Positions 37,453 to 45,374 of a stretch of DNA of 46,637 bases are shown here, one piece after another. The notes beneath the pieces were generated by a model. That model saw only the letters and a program-made list of their open reading frames with translations. It did not search any database and was not told the origin of the DNA. The translations under genes and the position numbers were made by a program. This stretch comes from Pseudomonadota bacterium (GTDB taxonomy: Bacteria > Pseudomonadota > Alphaproteobacteria > Acetobacterales > Acetobacteraceae). Position 1 is the stretch's first letter. Every line of letters begins with the position of its first letter. The DNA lies in assembly GCA_019351895.1 (NCBI GenBank), contig JABBOH010000018.1, positions 1 to 46,637 of the forward strand. The letters are read 5' to 3'.

Positions 37453-39732
37453 TCAGAGCAGATCCTCGATCCGGATCGGCAGCCGCCTCACCCGCTGGCC
37501 GGTCGCATGGAAGACAGCGTTGGCGACCGCCGCGTTCACGCCAACGATGCCAAGCTCGCCGATCCCCTTGATGCCGAGCGGGTTCACCGCCCCGTCAGGC
37601 TCCGGCAGCATCATCACATCGACCCGCCGGACATCGGCGTTAACCGCGATGTGATACTCGGCGATGTTGTCGTTCGTGTAGCGCGCGGCGCGCTGGTCGA
37701 TTTCCGTCTTCTCCAGCAGCGCCGAGCCGAGGCCCCAGATCATCCCCCCCATCAGCTGGCTGCGGGCCGTGGTCGGGTTGAGGATGGTGCCCGCCGAGAA
37801 TGCGCCCAGCATGCGGGGCACGCGGATTTCGCGCGTTCGGGCATGGATGCGGACCTCCACGAACTGCGCGCCGAAGGAATAGGCGGTCATGTCGACCCGC
37901 TTCTGGCCGCGCAGGATCGGAAGCTGCCCCTGGTAGAGCTTGCCGATCGCGTCCGCCGGCATGCCGTCCGGCACGTTCTCGGCATAGGCCTCGACAGCCC
38001 CGGCGCTGATGCGGCCGACAGCATCGGCGAGGCTTTCGCTGCTGTCGTCGGGCGCCACGAGATGACCATCCCGGAGGGACAGCGTCGCGGGTTCGCGCCC
38101 GGCGAACGCTCCGGCGTTGCTGGCGGTCGCGGCTGTTGCGATCTGGGCCAGCAGGGCATCGCAGGCGCGGACGACGGCATGGGTGATGCTGGCCGTATGG
38201 CTGGACCCGGCGGCGAGCGCGGCGGGCGGATACTCGGTGTCGCCCATCTCGACTGTCACCTGCCCGACCGGCAGGCCAAGCCGATCCGCCGCCGTAATGG
38301 CGACGACGGTATAGGCGCCGGTACCGATGTCGTGCCCAGCGAGCCGAACCTGCGCCTGCCCATCGGGCCGGAGCGTCACGCGGGCCGTGCTCGCGGCGAT
38401 ATTGGCGGTGTAGGTGCTGGCGGCGCAGCCGAGGCCGACCAGCCAGTCGCCGTCCCGCATCGAAGCCGGCTGCGCGTTCCGCCGGTTCCAGCCGAACTCG
38501 GCGGCGCCCCGGTCGAAGCAGGTCATCAGATGGCGGCCGGAGAAGGCGAGCCCCGTCACCGGGTCGCGCGCGGGCTCGTTCCGCCGCCGCAGTTCGATGG
38601 GGTCGATCCCAAGACGGGCCGCAAGTTCGTCCATCGCGCATTCCAGCGGGAACATGTAGGGCTGCTCGGGCGGCGCGCGCATGAAGCCGGGCGTGTTGCG
38701 GTCGGCATGGACGACGGCAACACGCGTCAGGATATTGGGCGCGGCATACATCCGCGCCGTCGTCTCGGTGCCCGAGACGTTGTAGAAGCTCGGCCGGGAC
38801 GTGACCTCCCAGCCTTCATGGGAGACGGCGGTGAGCCGCCCCTCCCCGTTTGCGCCGAGGCGCAGATGGTGGCGCGTCTCGGCCCGGTAGGTCGCGATTG
38901 TGAAGCCCTGGTCGCGGGTCGCGACGAGCTTGACCGGCCGACCGAGGCGGCGCGCGGCGATCGCGATCCATGCGGTGCGGGCGGTCGCGCCGCCCTTGCT
39001 GCCGAAGGCGCCGCCCACGAACTTCGAAACGACACGGATGTCGGCGGGCTCGATCCCGAGTTGCTGCGCCACGTTGCCGCGCAGGCCGTAGACGAACTGG
39101 CTCGGCTCCCAGATCGTCAGCTGCCGCCCGTTCCAGGCGCAGGTCGTAGTGAACAACTCGATCGCGTTGTGGTGCTGGGTCGGCGTCTCGTACCACGCGT
39201 CGAGCATCACGGGCGCCGCCGCGAGCGCCATCTCGGCGTCGCCGACCGCGAAATCCTCCTTCTGCTCGTCCTCGCGCTGCTCCTCCGTGGTGCCCGCGCT
39301 GCCGAAGGTCGCGGAGGGCGGTTCGGCCTCGGTCTGGATCCGGACCTTGAACGCCGCCTCGCGCGCTGCCTCGAAACTGTCGGCCAGAACCACGCCGATG
39401 ATCTGGCCGTCGTGCCAGATGCGGTCGCTCTCCATCGTGGTCGTGGTTTCACCGCCCGCCATCTGCTTCGGCGGTTTGGCTTGGCCGCCGACATTCTCGT
39501 GGCAGAGGAAATCGAGGAACCCCGGCACCGCGCGCGCGTCGCCCAGGTCGAAACCCGCGACGCGGCCCCGCGCGATCGGGCTGGTGACAAGGAAGGCGTG
39601 GGCGGCGTGCGGCACACTCTCATCCGAGGGATAGAGCGCGCGCCCCGTCACCTTGGCGGCGCCGTCGATGCGGGGCGTGGGCTTGCCGATGCGGCTGAAG
39701 GGCTGCGGCCGGATCGGCCCCTGGATCGTCAC
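37453..39732 (-). CDS. molybdenum hydroxylase, molybdopterin-binding large subunit (PaoC-like)
   Basis: The catalytic subunit of a xanthine-oxidase-family aldehyde or purine hydroxylase binding molybdopterin cytosine dinucleotide. The 759 residues have the small aldehyde-oxidase 'hammerhead' domain first (about 20-150), then the cofactor-binding part with GGAFGSKGG, and the catalytic glutamate in GIGELGI near the C-terminus. No CO-dehydrogenase Cys motif (AYRCSFR) is present, so CoxL is excluded. The start is GTG at 39732, overlapping the FAD subunit stop as GTGA. Substrate unresolved, probably aldehydes. Confidence 0.9.
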   Translation of the reverse strand: MTIQGPIRPQPFSRIGKPTPRIDGAAKVTGRALYPSDESVPHAAHAFLVTSPIARGRVAGFDLGDARAVPGFLDFLCHENVGGQAKPPKQMAGGETTTTMESDRIWHDGQIIGVVLADSFEAAREAAFKVRIQTEAEPPSATFGSAGTTEEQREDEQKEDFAVGDAEMALAAAPVMLDAWYETPTQHHNAIELFTTTCAWNGRQLTIWEPSQFVYGLRGNVAQQLGIEPADIRVVSKFVGGAFGSKGGATARTAWIAIAARRLGRPVKLVATRDQGFTIATYRAETRHHLRLGANGEGRLTAVSHEGWEVTSRPSFYNVSGTETTARMYAAPNILTRVAVVHADRNTPGFMRAPPEQPYMFPLECAMDELAARLGIDPIELRRRNEPARDPVTGLAFSGRHLMTCFDRGAAEFGWNRRNAQPASMRDGDWLVGLGCAASTYTANIAASTARVTLRPDGQAQVRLAGHDIGTGAYTVVAITAADRLGLPVGQVTVEMGDTEYPPAALAAGSSHTASITHAVVRACDALLAQIATAATASNAGAFAGREPATLSLRDGHLVAPDDSSESLADAVGRISAGAVEAYAENVPDGMPADAIGKLYQGQLPILRGQKRVDMTAYSFGAQFVEVRIHARTREIRVPRMLGAFSAGTILNPTTARSQLMGGMIWGLGSALLEKTEIDQRAARYTNDNIAEYHIAVNADVRRVDVMMLPEPDGAVNPLGIKGIGELGIVGVNAAVANAVFHATGQRVRRLPIRIEDLL

Positions 39733-40730
39733 GGCAGGACCTCCATCGCGGCGGCTTCGAGGAGCGCACGCACCAGCGTGCGGCGGCCGAGTTCCGGCTT
39801 GAAGTCGTTGCCCCCATGCGTGACGGCGCCGGCGAAGGCGGCCTCGGCCGCGTGCTCGGCGGCAGCCTCGTCCAGCGGACGGCCGGTCAGCGCCGCCTCG
39901 GCCTCATGCGCGCGCCAGGGTGTTGCGGCCACACCGCCAAGCCCAATGCGGGCCGCGGCGACGACGCCATCCTCGAGATGCAGCGCCACCACCGCCGAGG
40001 CGAGGGCGAAGTCGTAGGAGGTGCGGTCCCGCACCTTCCGGTAGAGCGAGCGGCGCGTCCAGGGACCGGCAGGGACGTGGAAGGCCGTGATGAGTTCGCC
40101 GGGCACGAGGTTCGTCTCCATCTCGGGCGTGTCGCCCGGCAGGCGATGGAGATCCTCGAAGGGCACGCGACGCTCGCTGCCATCCGCCGAGCGGAGTCCG
40201 ACCTCCGCGCCCAGGGCCACCAGCGCATTGGCGAAGTCACCCGGATAGCTCGCGATGCAATGATCGCTGACGCCGAGCACCGCGAGACGGCGGTTGTTGC
40301 CGCCGATCGCCGCACAGCCCGAACCTGGAGCGCGCTTGTTGCACTCGGGCCAACTCACGTCGCGGAAGTAGCTGCAACGGGTGCGTTGGAGGACGTTGCC
40401 GCCGAGGCTCGCCATGTTGCGCAGCTGCGGGCTCGCCGCCTGCCACAGCGCATCCCGGATCACCGGATAGTCGCGGCGGATCGCCGGGTGACGCTCCGCC
40501 TCCGCCATGCGGACCAGCGCGCCGAGGGTGATCCCGTCGTCATCCGCCTCGATGGCGCCATAGGTATCGGCGAGCGCGTTGATGTCGACGAGCGTCTGCG
40601 GCTCGATCACGTCGAGCTTCATCAGGTCCAGCAGCACGGTGCCGCCGGCGAGGTAGGTGCCGGCGCTCTGTGTCGCGTAGTTCGTCGCGGCCGCAGGCGT
40701 ATCAGCCATCTCGAGGGCGAAGGGACGCAT
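39729..40730 (-). CDS. molybdenum hydroxylase FAD subunit with extra Fe-S cysteines (PaoB-like)
   Basis: The medium subunit of the hydroxylase, 333 residues. FAD-binding segments are YLAGGTVLLDLMK and NMASLGGNVLQRTRC. Cysteines C119, C130, C139 and C158 lie in the pattern RCSYFRD, ECNKRAPGSGC and DHCIA, which in E. coli PaoB hold an additional [4Fe-4S] cluster; most xanthine-oxidase FAD subunits lack it. ATG 40730 shares one base with the 2Fe-2S subunit stop (TGATG); the longer open frame lies inside that gene. Electrons pass from Mo through 2Fe-2S to FAD. Confidence 0.9.
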   Translation of the reverse strand: MRPFALEMADTPAAATNYATQSAGTYLAGGTVLLDLMKLDVIEPQTLVDINALADTYGAIEADDDGITLGALVRMAEAERHPAIRRDYPVIRDALWQAASPQLRNMASLGGNVLQRTRCSYFRDVSWPECNKRAPGSGCAAIGGNNRRLAVLGVSDHCIASYPGDFANALVALGAEVGLRSADGSERRVPFEDLHRLPGDTPEMETNLVPGELITAFHVPAGPWTRRSLYRKVRDRTSYDFALASAVVALHLEDGVVAAARIGLGGVAATPWRAHEAEAALTGRPLDEAAAEHAAEAAFAGAVTHGGNDFKPELGRRTLVRALLEAAAMEVLP

Positions 40731-41224
40731 CAGACGGTCTCCGCCGAGGTTGGCCCGGCTGTCGCGTCCATCTGTGGCGCGGCCTGAAGCACCGCCTGCA
40801 CGATGTTCGGGTAGGCTGCACAGCGGCACAGGTTGCCGCTCATGTATTCCCGCACCTCCTCCGCCGATCCGGCATGGCCTTCATGGACGCAGGCAATGGC
40901 GCTGAGGATCTGGCCCGGCGTGCAGTAGCCGCACTGGAGGGCGTCCTGCTCGATGAAGGCCTGCTGCATCGGGTGCAGCGGACCACCCTCGGGCGCGAGG
41001 CCCTCGATCGTCGTGATCTCGCCCGTGACGGTCGCGGCGAGGACGAAGCAGGAGAGGACGCGCTGCCCGTCGATCAGCACGGTGCAGGCGCCGCACTGTC
41101 CCTGGTCGCAGCCCTTCTTGGTGCCGGTGAGGCCGATGCGGTCCCGCAAGGCGTCCAGCAGGACGACGCGCGGCTCCACGCTCAGGTGATGGGGCCGGCC
41201 GTTGATGGTGAGCACGATGTCCAT
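40730..41224 (-). CDS. molybdenum hydroxylase 2Fe-2S subunit (PaoA-like)
   Basis: The small subunit, 164 residues, carrying two [2Fe-2S] clusters: a plant-ferredoxin-type site (C39, C44, C47, C59) and the second site in QCGYCTPG and NLCRCAAYPN. Unlike E. coli PaoA, it has no twin-arginine signal and starts directly at the ferredoxin fold, so the complex should be cytoplasmic. ATG 41224 is chosen because GCGAGG lies six bases upstream; ATG 41230 would have none. First gene of the three; no XdhC/PaoD-like maturation gene adjoins. Confidence 0.93.
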   Translation of the reverse strand: MDIVLTINGRPHHLSVEPRVVLLDALRDRIGLTGTKKGCDQGQCGACTVLIDGQRVLSCFVLAATVTGEITTIEGLAPEGGPLHPMQQAFIEQDALQCGYCTPGQILSAIACVHEGHAGSAEEVREYMSGNLCRCAAYPNIVQAVLQAAPQMDATAGPTSAETV

Positions 41225-41287
41225 CGGCATCCTCGCTGATCGGGATCGCGGAGAGGCGCAGGGGCGGGAGGATATGGCCGCGCCGGC

Positions 41288-41506
41288 TCAGCCCTTGCCG
41301 ACCGGACGCAGGGCTTCGGGCGCGTGGATGGCCTCGGCGCCGGTCTTGGCGCTCCTCACCTTGTATTGTGGATCGTCCTTGGTCGCTCTCGCGACGTGCC
41401 CTTTGACGTGGGCTGTGGAGGTGACCTTCTTCTCGACGGACCCCTGCGTCTCGCCCTGGGCGGTGTTCCAGGCGACCTCGGTTCCCGGCTTCAACGTCTT
41501 CGCCAT
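41288..41506 (-). CDS. DUF2945 small protein (hypervirulence-associated, Tudor-like)
   Basis: A 72-residue basic protein matching DUF2945: starts KPGTEVAWNTAQGETQG, then VKGHVARATKDDPQYKVRSAKTG. The family is widespread in bacteria, and a Tudor-like beta-barrel is assumed; its function is unknown. AGGGGG lies seven bases before the ATG. It stands alone between ftsK and the hydroxylase operon, all on the minus strand, with an 18-bp repeat upstream. Confidence 0.85.
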   Translation of the reverse strand: MAKTLKPGTEVAWNTAQGETQGSVEKKVTSTAHVKGHVARATKDDPQYKVRSAKTGAEAIHAPEALRPVGKG

Positions 41507-41609
41507 GCCTCTGCCCCCTGGGGCGGCGCGCTGTTCACGTGGACACGCCGGCCGTCCGGGGAAATGGCGTGCGCGGCGGCCCGCGCAGCTGTCAGCGGCT
41601 ACACAATGT

Positions 41610-41687
41610 GATGAGGCAACCCGGGGCGATGAGGCAACCCGGGGCGATGAGGCAACTCGGGGCGATGAGGCAACTCGAGGCGATGAG
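41610..41687. repeat. 18-bp tandem repeat, four units and a partial
   Basis: Units gatgaggcaacccggggc start at 41610, 41628, 41646 and 41664, with a six-base partial at 41682. Units 1 and 2 are identical; 3 and 4 have a C-to-T change, and 4 one more. It lies 20 bases past the ftsK stop and 104 bases before the DUF2945 start. In the plus direction it could encode GDEATR repeats in an open frame that lies antisense to both genes; that frame is probably not a gene. Confidence 0.9.
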
Positions 41688-41707
41688 CCGCTCGGGCCCG
41701 GATCGGC

Positions 41708-44317
41708 CTACATGTCGTCATCGTCGCCGTTCGTGCGCCGGACCAGCACCTCGCGCTTGCCGACATGATTGGCGGGACCCACGATCCCTTCCTTCTCCAT
41801 CTGCTCGATCAGCCGCGCCGCGCGGTTGTAGCCGATCTGGAGGTGCCGCTGGATGAAGCTCGTGCTCGCCTTCCCCTCGCGCGCGACAAGCGCCACGGCC
41901 TGATCGAACAGCCCCTTCTCGCCTTCGCTGGCACCCGGCATGGAGGCGATGGGGTTGCCGCCGCCGGAGGTATCCTCGTCGGCCTCGGTCACTTCCTCGA
42001 GGTAGTTCGGCTCGCCCTGCTCGCGCAGGAAGGCGACTGCGTCCTCGACCTCGCGGTCGGTCACGAAGGGGCCATGCACGCGGGTGATGCGACCGCCGCC
42101 CGCCATGTAGAGCATGTCGCCCTGACCCAGCAGCTGCTCCGATCCCTGCTCGCCCAGGATGGTCCGGCTGTCGAACTTGCTGATGACCTGGAAGCTGATG
42201 CGGGTCGGGAAGTTCGCCTTGATGGTGCCGGTGATGACATCCACCGACGGCCGCTGCGTCGCCATGATGACGTGGATGCCGGCGGCGCGCGCCATCTGCG
42301 CCAGACGCTGCACCGCAGCCTCGATATCCTTGCCGGCGACCATCATGAGATCGGCCATCTCGTCGATGATGACAACCAGGAACGGCAACGGCTCCAGCGC
42401 CAGCGGCTGTTCCTCGAAGATCGGGCGACCGGTTTCGGCATCGAAACCGGTCTGCACGCGGCGGGTGACGACCTCCCCGCGCGCGCGGGCTTCTGCCACA
42501 CGCTCGTTATAGCCGCCGATGTTGCGGACGCTGAGCTGGCTCATGGCGCGGTAGCGCCGCTCCATCTCCCGCACCGTCCACTTCAGCGCCGTCACCGCCT
42601 TGGCGGGTTCGGTGACGACAGGCGCCATCAGATGCGGGATGCCGTCATAGACGGAGAGTTCCAGCATCTTCGGGTCGATCAGGATGAGGCGGCAATCCTC
42701 GGGCGACAGACGGAACAGCAGCGACAGGATCATCGCGTTGATGCCGACCGATTTGCCCGAGCCCGTGGTGCCCGCGACCAGAAGATGCGGCATGCGGGCG
42801 AGATCGACGATGACCGGCGCGCCGCTGATGTCCTTGCCGAGGGCGAGCGGCAGGCGGCCGGCATGGCTGCCCCATTCCTCGACCGACAGCAGTTCGCGCA
42901 GGAACACGGTCTGGCGCTTCGCGTTCGGCACCTCGATGCCGATCACGTTGCGCCCCGGCACCGTCGCGATGCGGACGGCGGTGACGGAGAGGCTGCGCGC
43001 CACGTCGTCGGCGAGGCCGATGACGCGGGCCGAGCGGATGCCGGGGGCCGGCTCCAACTCATAGAGCGTGACGACCGGGCCGGGGCGGATCTCGACGATG
43101 CTGCCCTGCACGCCGTAGTCGGAGAGCACCGTCTCCAGCAGGCGGGCATTCTGCTGCATCGCCTCGGCGCTCATTCCGACCTCATGCTGCGCCGGCGGGT
43201 CCTTGAGCAGCGAGATCGGCGGCAGCCGCCAACCGGCGGCGCTCGGCGGGGGCGTCTCGGGCAGGTAGGCCGCGGCCCGGCGCTCCTTCGGCGGCCGGAT
43301 GCGTGTGTCGCCGATCCGGGCGTCGCCTGCCCGAACGTCGCCCATGCGTGAATCGCCGGCCATGCCCTGAGCGGGACCGGCCGCGCCGAGCGACGGCTCT
43401 GCCCGTGGCATGGCCGCGCCGGAGGATGCACCGGCGAATGCGCCCGATAATGCGCCAGACAATCCGCCAGAGGGGGAAGCGGGCGGCGCGCGGCGCAGGC
43501 CGAGGCCCTCGGCGCGCGGCTCATCCTCAGGGTCCATCGGCGGGATGTTGAAGATGGGATGCGGCGTTGGCTCGGGCGTTTGCCCGCCCCGCCCCCAGTC
43601 GGGCAATCGGGCGAAGATCGCGCCGAAGCGACGGCCGGCGCTCCCCATACGGAGGCCGAAACCGAAACGCCGGCCCGAGCGCAGCGAGATGGCGGCGCCG
43701 ACGGCGCCCACCGCCCCGCTTCGGGCGCGGCTGCCGGCGGCGCGCCATTCGAGGGCGGTGAGGCCGAAGCCGAAGGCCATGAGGGCGAGACCCGCCACCA
43801 TCTCGAGCACCCAGGCGATGGCGGTGCCGAGCGGGCCGAAGGCCGCATGCGCCCCGCCGATCAGAAGATTGCCGACGGCAAATCCGGCGGCGCCGCCCCA
43901 GCCGGCGGAAAGCCAGCCCGAATGGCCCATCGGCACCGGCAGGTCGGCAAGACCGCCCGCGAGCAGCGGCATGGCGAAGGCGATGGCCAGGAGACGCAGC
44001 GAGACATGGGTGAGGCGCCGGTGCTCGGCGATGCGCCAGCCCCAGACCAGCATGACGCAGACCGGCAAGGTGCCGACGACGCCGAAGCCCTGCCAGGAGA
44101 GGTCGGCGATGATGGCGCCGAAGGGGCCCGCGAGGTTGCGCACCACCGCCCCCGCCGTGTCGAGGGACGCGTCCGCCGGATGATAGGAGGCGAGCGCGAC
44201 GCCGAGGCCGATGCCGAGCAGGCCCAGCACCAGCCCGGCGAGGGAGGCGAGCCGGCGGCGGATCAGCGCCATGAGGGCCGGAGAAACCAGCCGGCGTGCT
44301 TCGGCGATGGCGGCCAT
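41708..44317 (-). CDS. ftsK: DNA translocase FtsK
   Basis: Septum-anchored motor that pumps chromosome dimers and termini apart and activates XerCD at dif. The 869 residues have four or five N-terminal membrane helices (about 20-190), a Pro/Gly/Ala-rich linker (about 200-375), the RecA-like motor with Walker A GTTGSGKS near residues 512-519 and Walker [13 protein letters not shown], and a C-terminal winged-helix gamma domain (about 795-860, [21 protein letters not shown]) that reads KOPS sites. The linker has short GDxRxGD repeats. AAAGGG lies five bases before the ATG. Confidence 0.97.
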   Translation of the reverse strand: MAAIAEARRLVSPALMALIRRRLASLAGLVLGLLGIGLGVALASYHPADASLDTAGAVVRNLAGPFGAIIADLSWQGFGVVGTLPVCVMLVWGWRIAEHRRLTHVSLRLLAIAFAMPLLAGGLADLPVPMGHSGWLSAGWGGAAGFAVGNLLIGGAHAAFGPLGTAIAWVLEMVAGLALMAFGFGLTALEWRAAGSRARSGAVGAVGAAISLRSGRRFGFGLRMGSAGRRFGAIFARLPDWGRGGQTPEPTPHPIFNIPPMDPEDEPRAEGLGLRRAPPASPSGGLSGALSGAFAGASSGAAMPRAEPSLGAAGPAQGMAGDSRMGDVRAGDARIGDTRIRPPKERRAAAYLPETPPPSAAGWRLPPISLLKDPPAQHEVGMSAEAMQQNARLLETVLSDYGVQGSIVEIRPGPVVTLYELEPAPGIRSARVIGLADDVARSLSVTAVRIATVPGRNVIGIEVPNAKRQTVFLRELLSVEEWGSHAGRLPLALGKDISGAPVIVDLARMPHLLVAGTTGSGKSVGINAMILSLLFRLSPEDCRLILIDPKMLELSVYDGIPHLMAPVVTEPAKAVTALKWTVREMERRYRAMSQLSVRNIGGYNERVAEARARGEVVTRRVQTGFDAETGRPIFEEQPLALEPLPFLVVIIDEMADLMMVAGKDIEAAVQRLAQMARAAGIHVIMATQRPSVDVITGTIKANFPTRISFQVISKFDSRTILGEQGSEQLLGQGDMLYMAGGGRITRVHGPFVTDREVEDAVAFLREQGEPNYLEEVTEADEDTSGGGNPIASMPGASEGEKGLFDQAVALVAREGKASTSFIQRHLQIGYNRAARLIEQMEKEGIVGPANHVGKREVLVRRTNGDDDDM

Positions 44318-44529
44318 TGCAACCCTTTCCGTCGTTACCGGCGGCGACCGTCACATCCGAATCGACGCCGGGCCGTGTCATGTTACCCGGCGGGGAGGCC
44401 CATACACCCTGAAAACATCACCGATGCACGCATGGCGAGTGCCCCGCCCCACCTCGTCTGGCCTCGCCCCGCCTCATTTGGCTTCGTTTGGCCGTGTCAG
44501 GCCCGGACGGGGGGCGACCCCAGCCGCCG

Positions 44530-45150
44530 TCAGAAGATACTGCCGATGCCGTGCGCGATATTGCCGAACATGCCGCGCTTCTGCGCCGTCCCGGGGACGG
44601 CGGTCTGGGTTTCCTGCGCGACGACCGTCTGGCCGGTGGGCGAAACCGTCACGGGCACCGCGGCTCGCACCAGGGTCGGGTGATAGACCGGGTGGCGCGG
44701 CACGCCGCATACATCATCGTCGATCGGCTGCAGCATGGGCTTGTCGTTGGCGAAGGCCATCAGCTCCTTCGCCGTCTTCAGCGCCAGGACCTGACCGAAG
44801 AGGCCGACATTGTCCCGGCAGAACTGGGTGCCCTCGTGGATGCTGGCCTCGGACTGCATATTGGCAAGCTGGGTGATGTAGGCGTCGTGCTCGGTACGCC
44901 AGTTGCGGCCGTAATGGTGCAGGAAGTAGCTGTTGAGGGCCGTGTCCTCCCGCTGCAGGGTCGGACGGAAGGACAGGACGAAGCTGTTGTAGCGGTCCCG
45001 GCTGTCGCAGGAGAGCGCCGTCACCATCAGCTGGCTTTTGAGGCCCGCGACGTTGATCGCCGTCCCCTCGTACGCCTTGAGGCAGGACGCCGAAGCGAGG
45101 CCGGGCGCGAGCAGGGCGGTTGCCATTACGGCAGCGAACAGGCGGCTCAT
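44530..45150 (-). CDS. secreted protein of unknown function
   Basis: A 206-residue protein with a clear Sec signal peptide (hydrophobic core, ASA-S cleavage near residue 22). The mature part is mostly helical, with Cys residues at about 23, 48, 110 and 147 that may form disulfides. Motifs seen are SFVLSFRPTLQRED, LNSYFLHHYGR and EGTQFCRDNVGLF; the last 60 residues are Pro/Val/Thr-rich and end in IAHGIGSIF. I do not recognise a family. CGGAG lies seven bases before the ATG. It is upstream of ftsK on the same strand with a 212-base gap. Confidence 0.75.
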   Translation of the reverse strand: MSRLFAAVMATALLAPGLASASCLKAYEGTAINVAGLKSQLMVTALSCDSRDRYNSFVLSFRPTLQREDTALNSYFLHHYGRNWRTEHDAYITQLANMQSEASIHEGTQFCRDNVGLFGQVLALKTAKELMAFANDKPMLQPIDDDVCGVPRHPVYHPTLVRAAVPVTVSPTGQTVVAQETQTAVPGTAQKRGMFGNIAHGIGSIF

Positions 45151-45243
45151 GGTGAACTCCGGGCCATATGAAGCGATATCATGCGGGGAAAGGCGCGTGC
45201 AGCAGGACGGTCAGGCGTGTGAGGTAAAGCCGGTATTGCACGG

Positions 45244-45253
45244 ATTTGCAAAT
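45244..45253. promoter_or_regulatory. palindrome ATTTGCAAAT in divergent promoter region
   Basis: A perfect ten-base palindrome in the 224-base gap between the secreted-protein gene and the divergent ATP-grasp gene, in a short AT-rich patch (45240-45262). It may be an operator or part of a promoter; no regulator is recognised. Confidence 0.3.
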
Positions 45254-45374
45254 AAAATTCTGCGGCCCAGGGCGCTTCCCGCCGAGCCCCGGACGGCGCG
45301 CCGGGGGCCGCGTCAGGCGCGCCGGATCCGGCTGCGCAAATACTGGCAGCCCGGGCGCAAACCGCCTATAGCCG

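Noticed and set aside
37453-39732. Aerobic carbon monoxide dehydrogenase large subunit (coxL)
   Set aside because: The active-site Cys motif of form I CoxL is absent, and the FAD subunit has the PaoB-type cysteines.
37507-40017. 836-codon plus-strand frame antisense to the hydroxylase operon
   Set aside because: Shadow of the PaoC/PaoB-like genes; no ribosome-binding site or recognisable domain.
41202-41768. Plus-strand frame with GDEATR repeats
   Set aside because: It is antisense to DUF2945 and the ftsK 3' end, the repeats come from the 18-bp minisatellite, and no ribosome-binding site or homology is seen.
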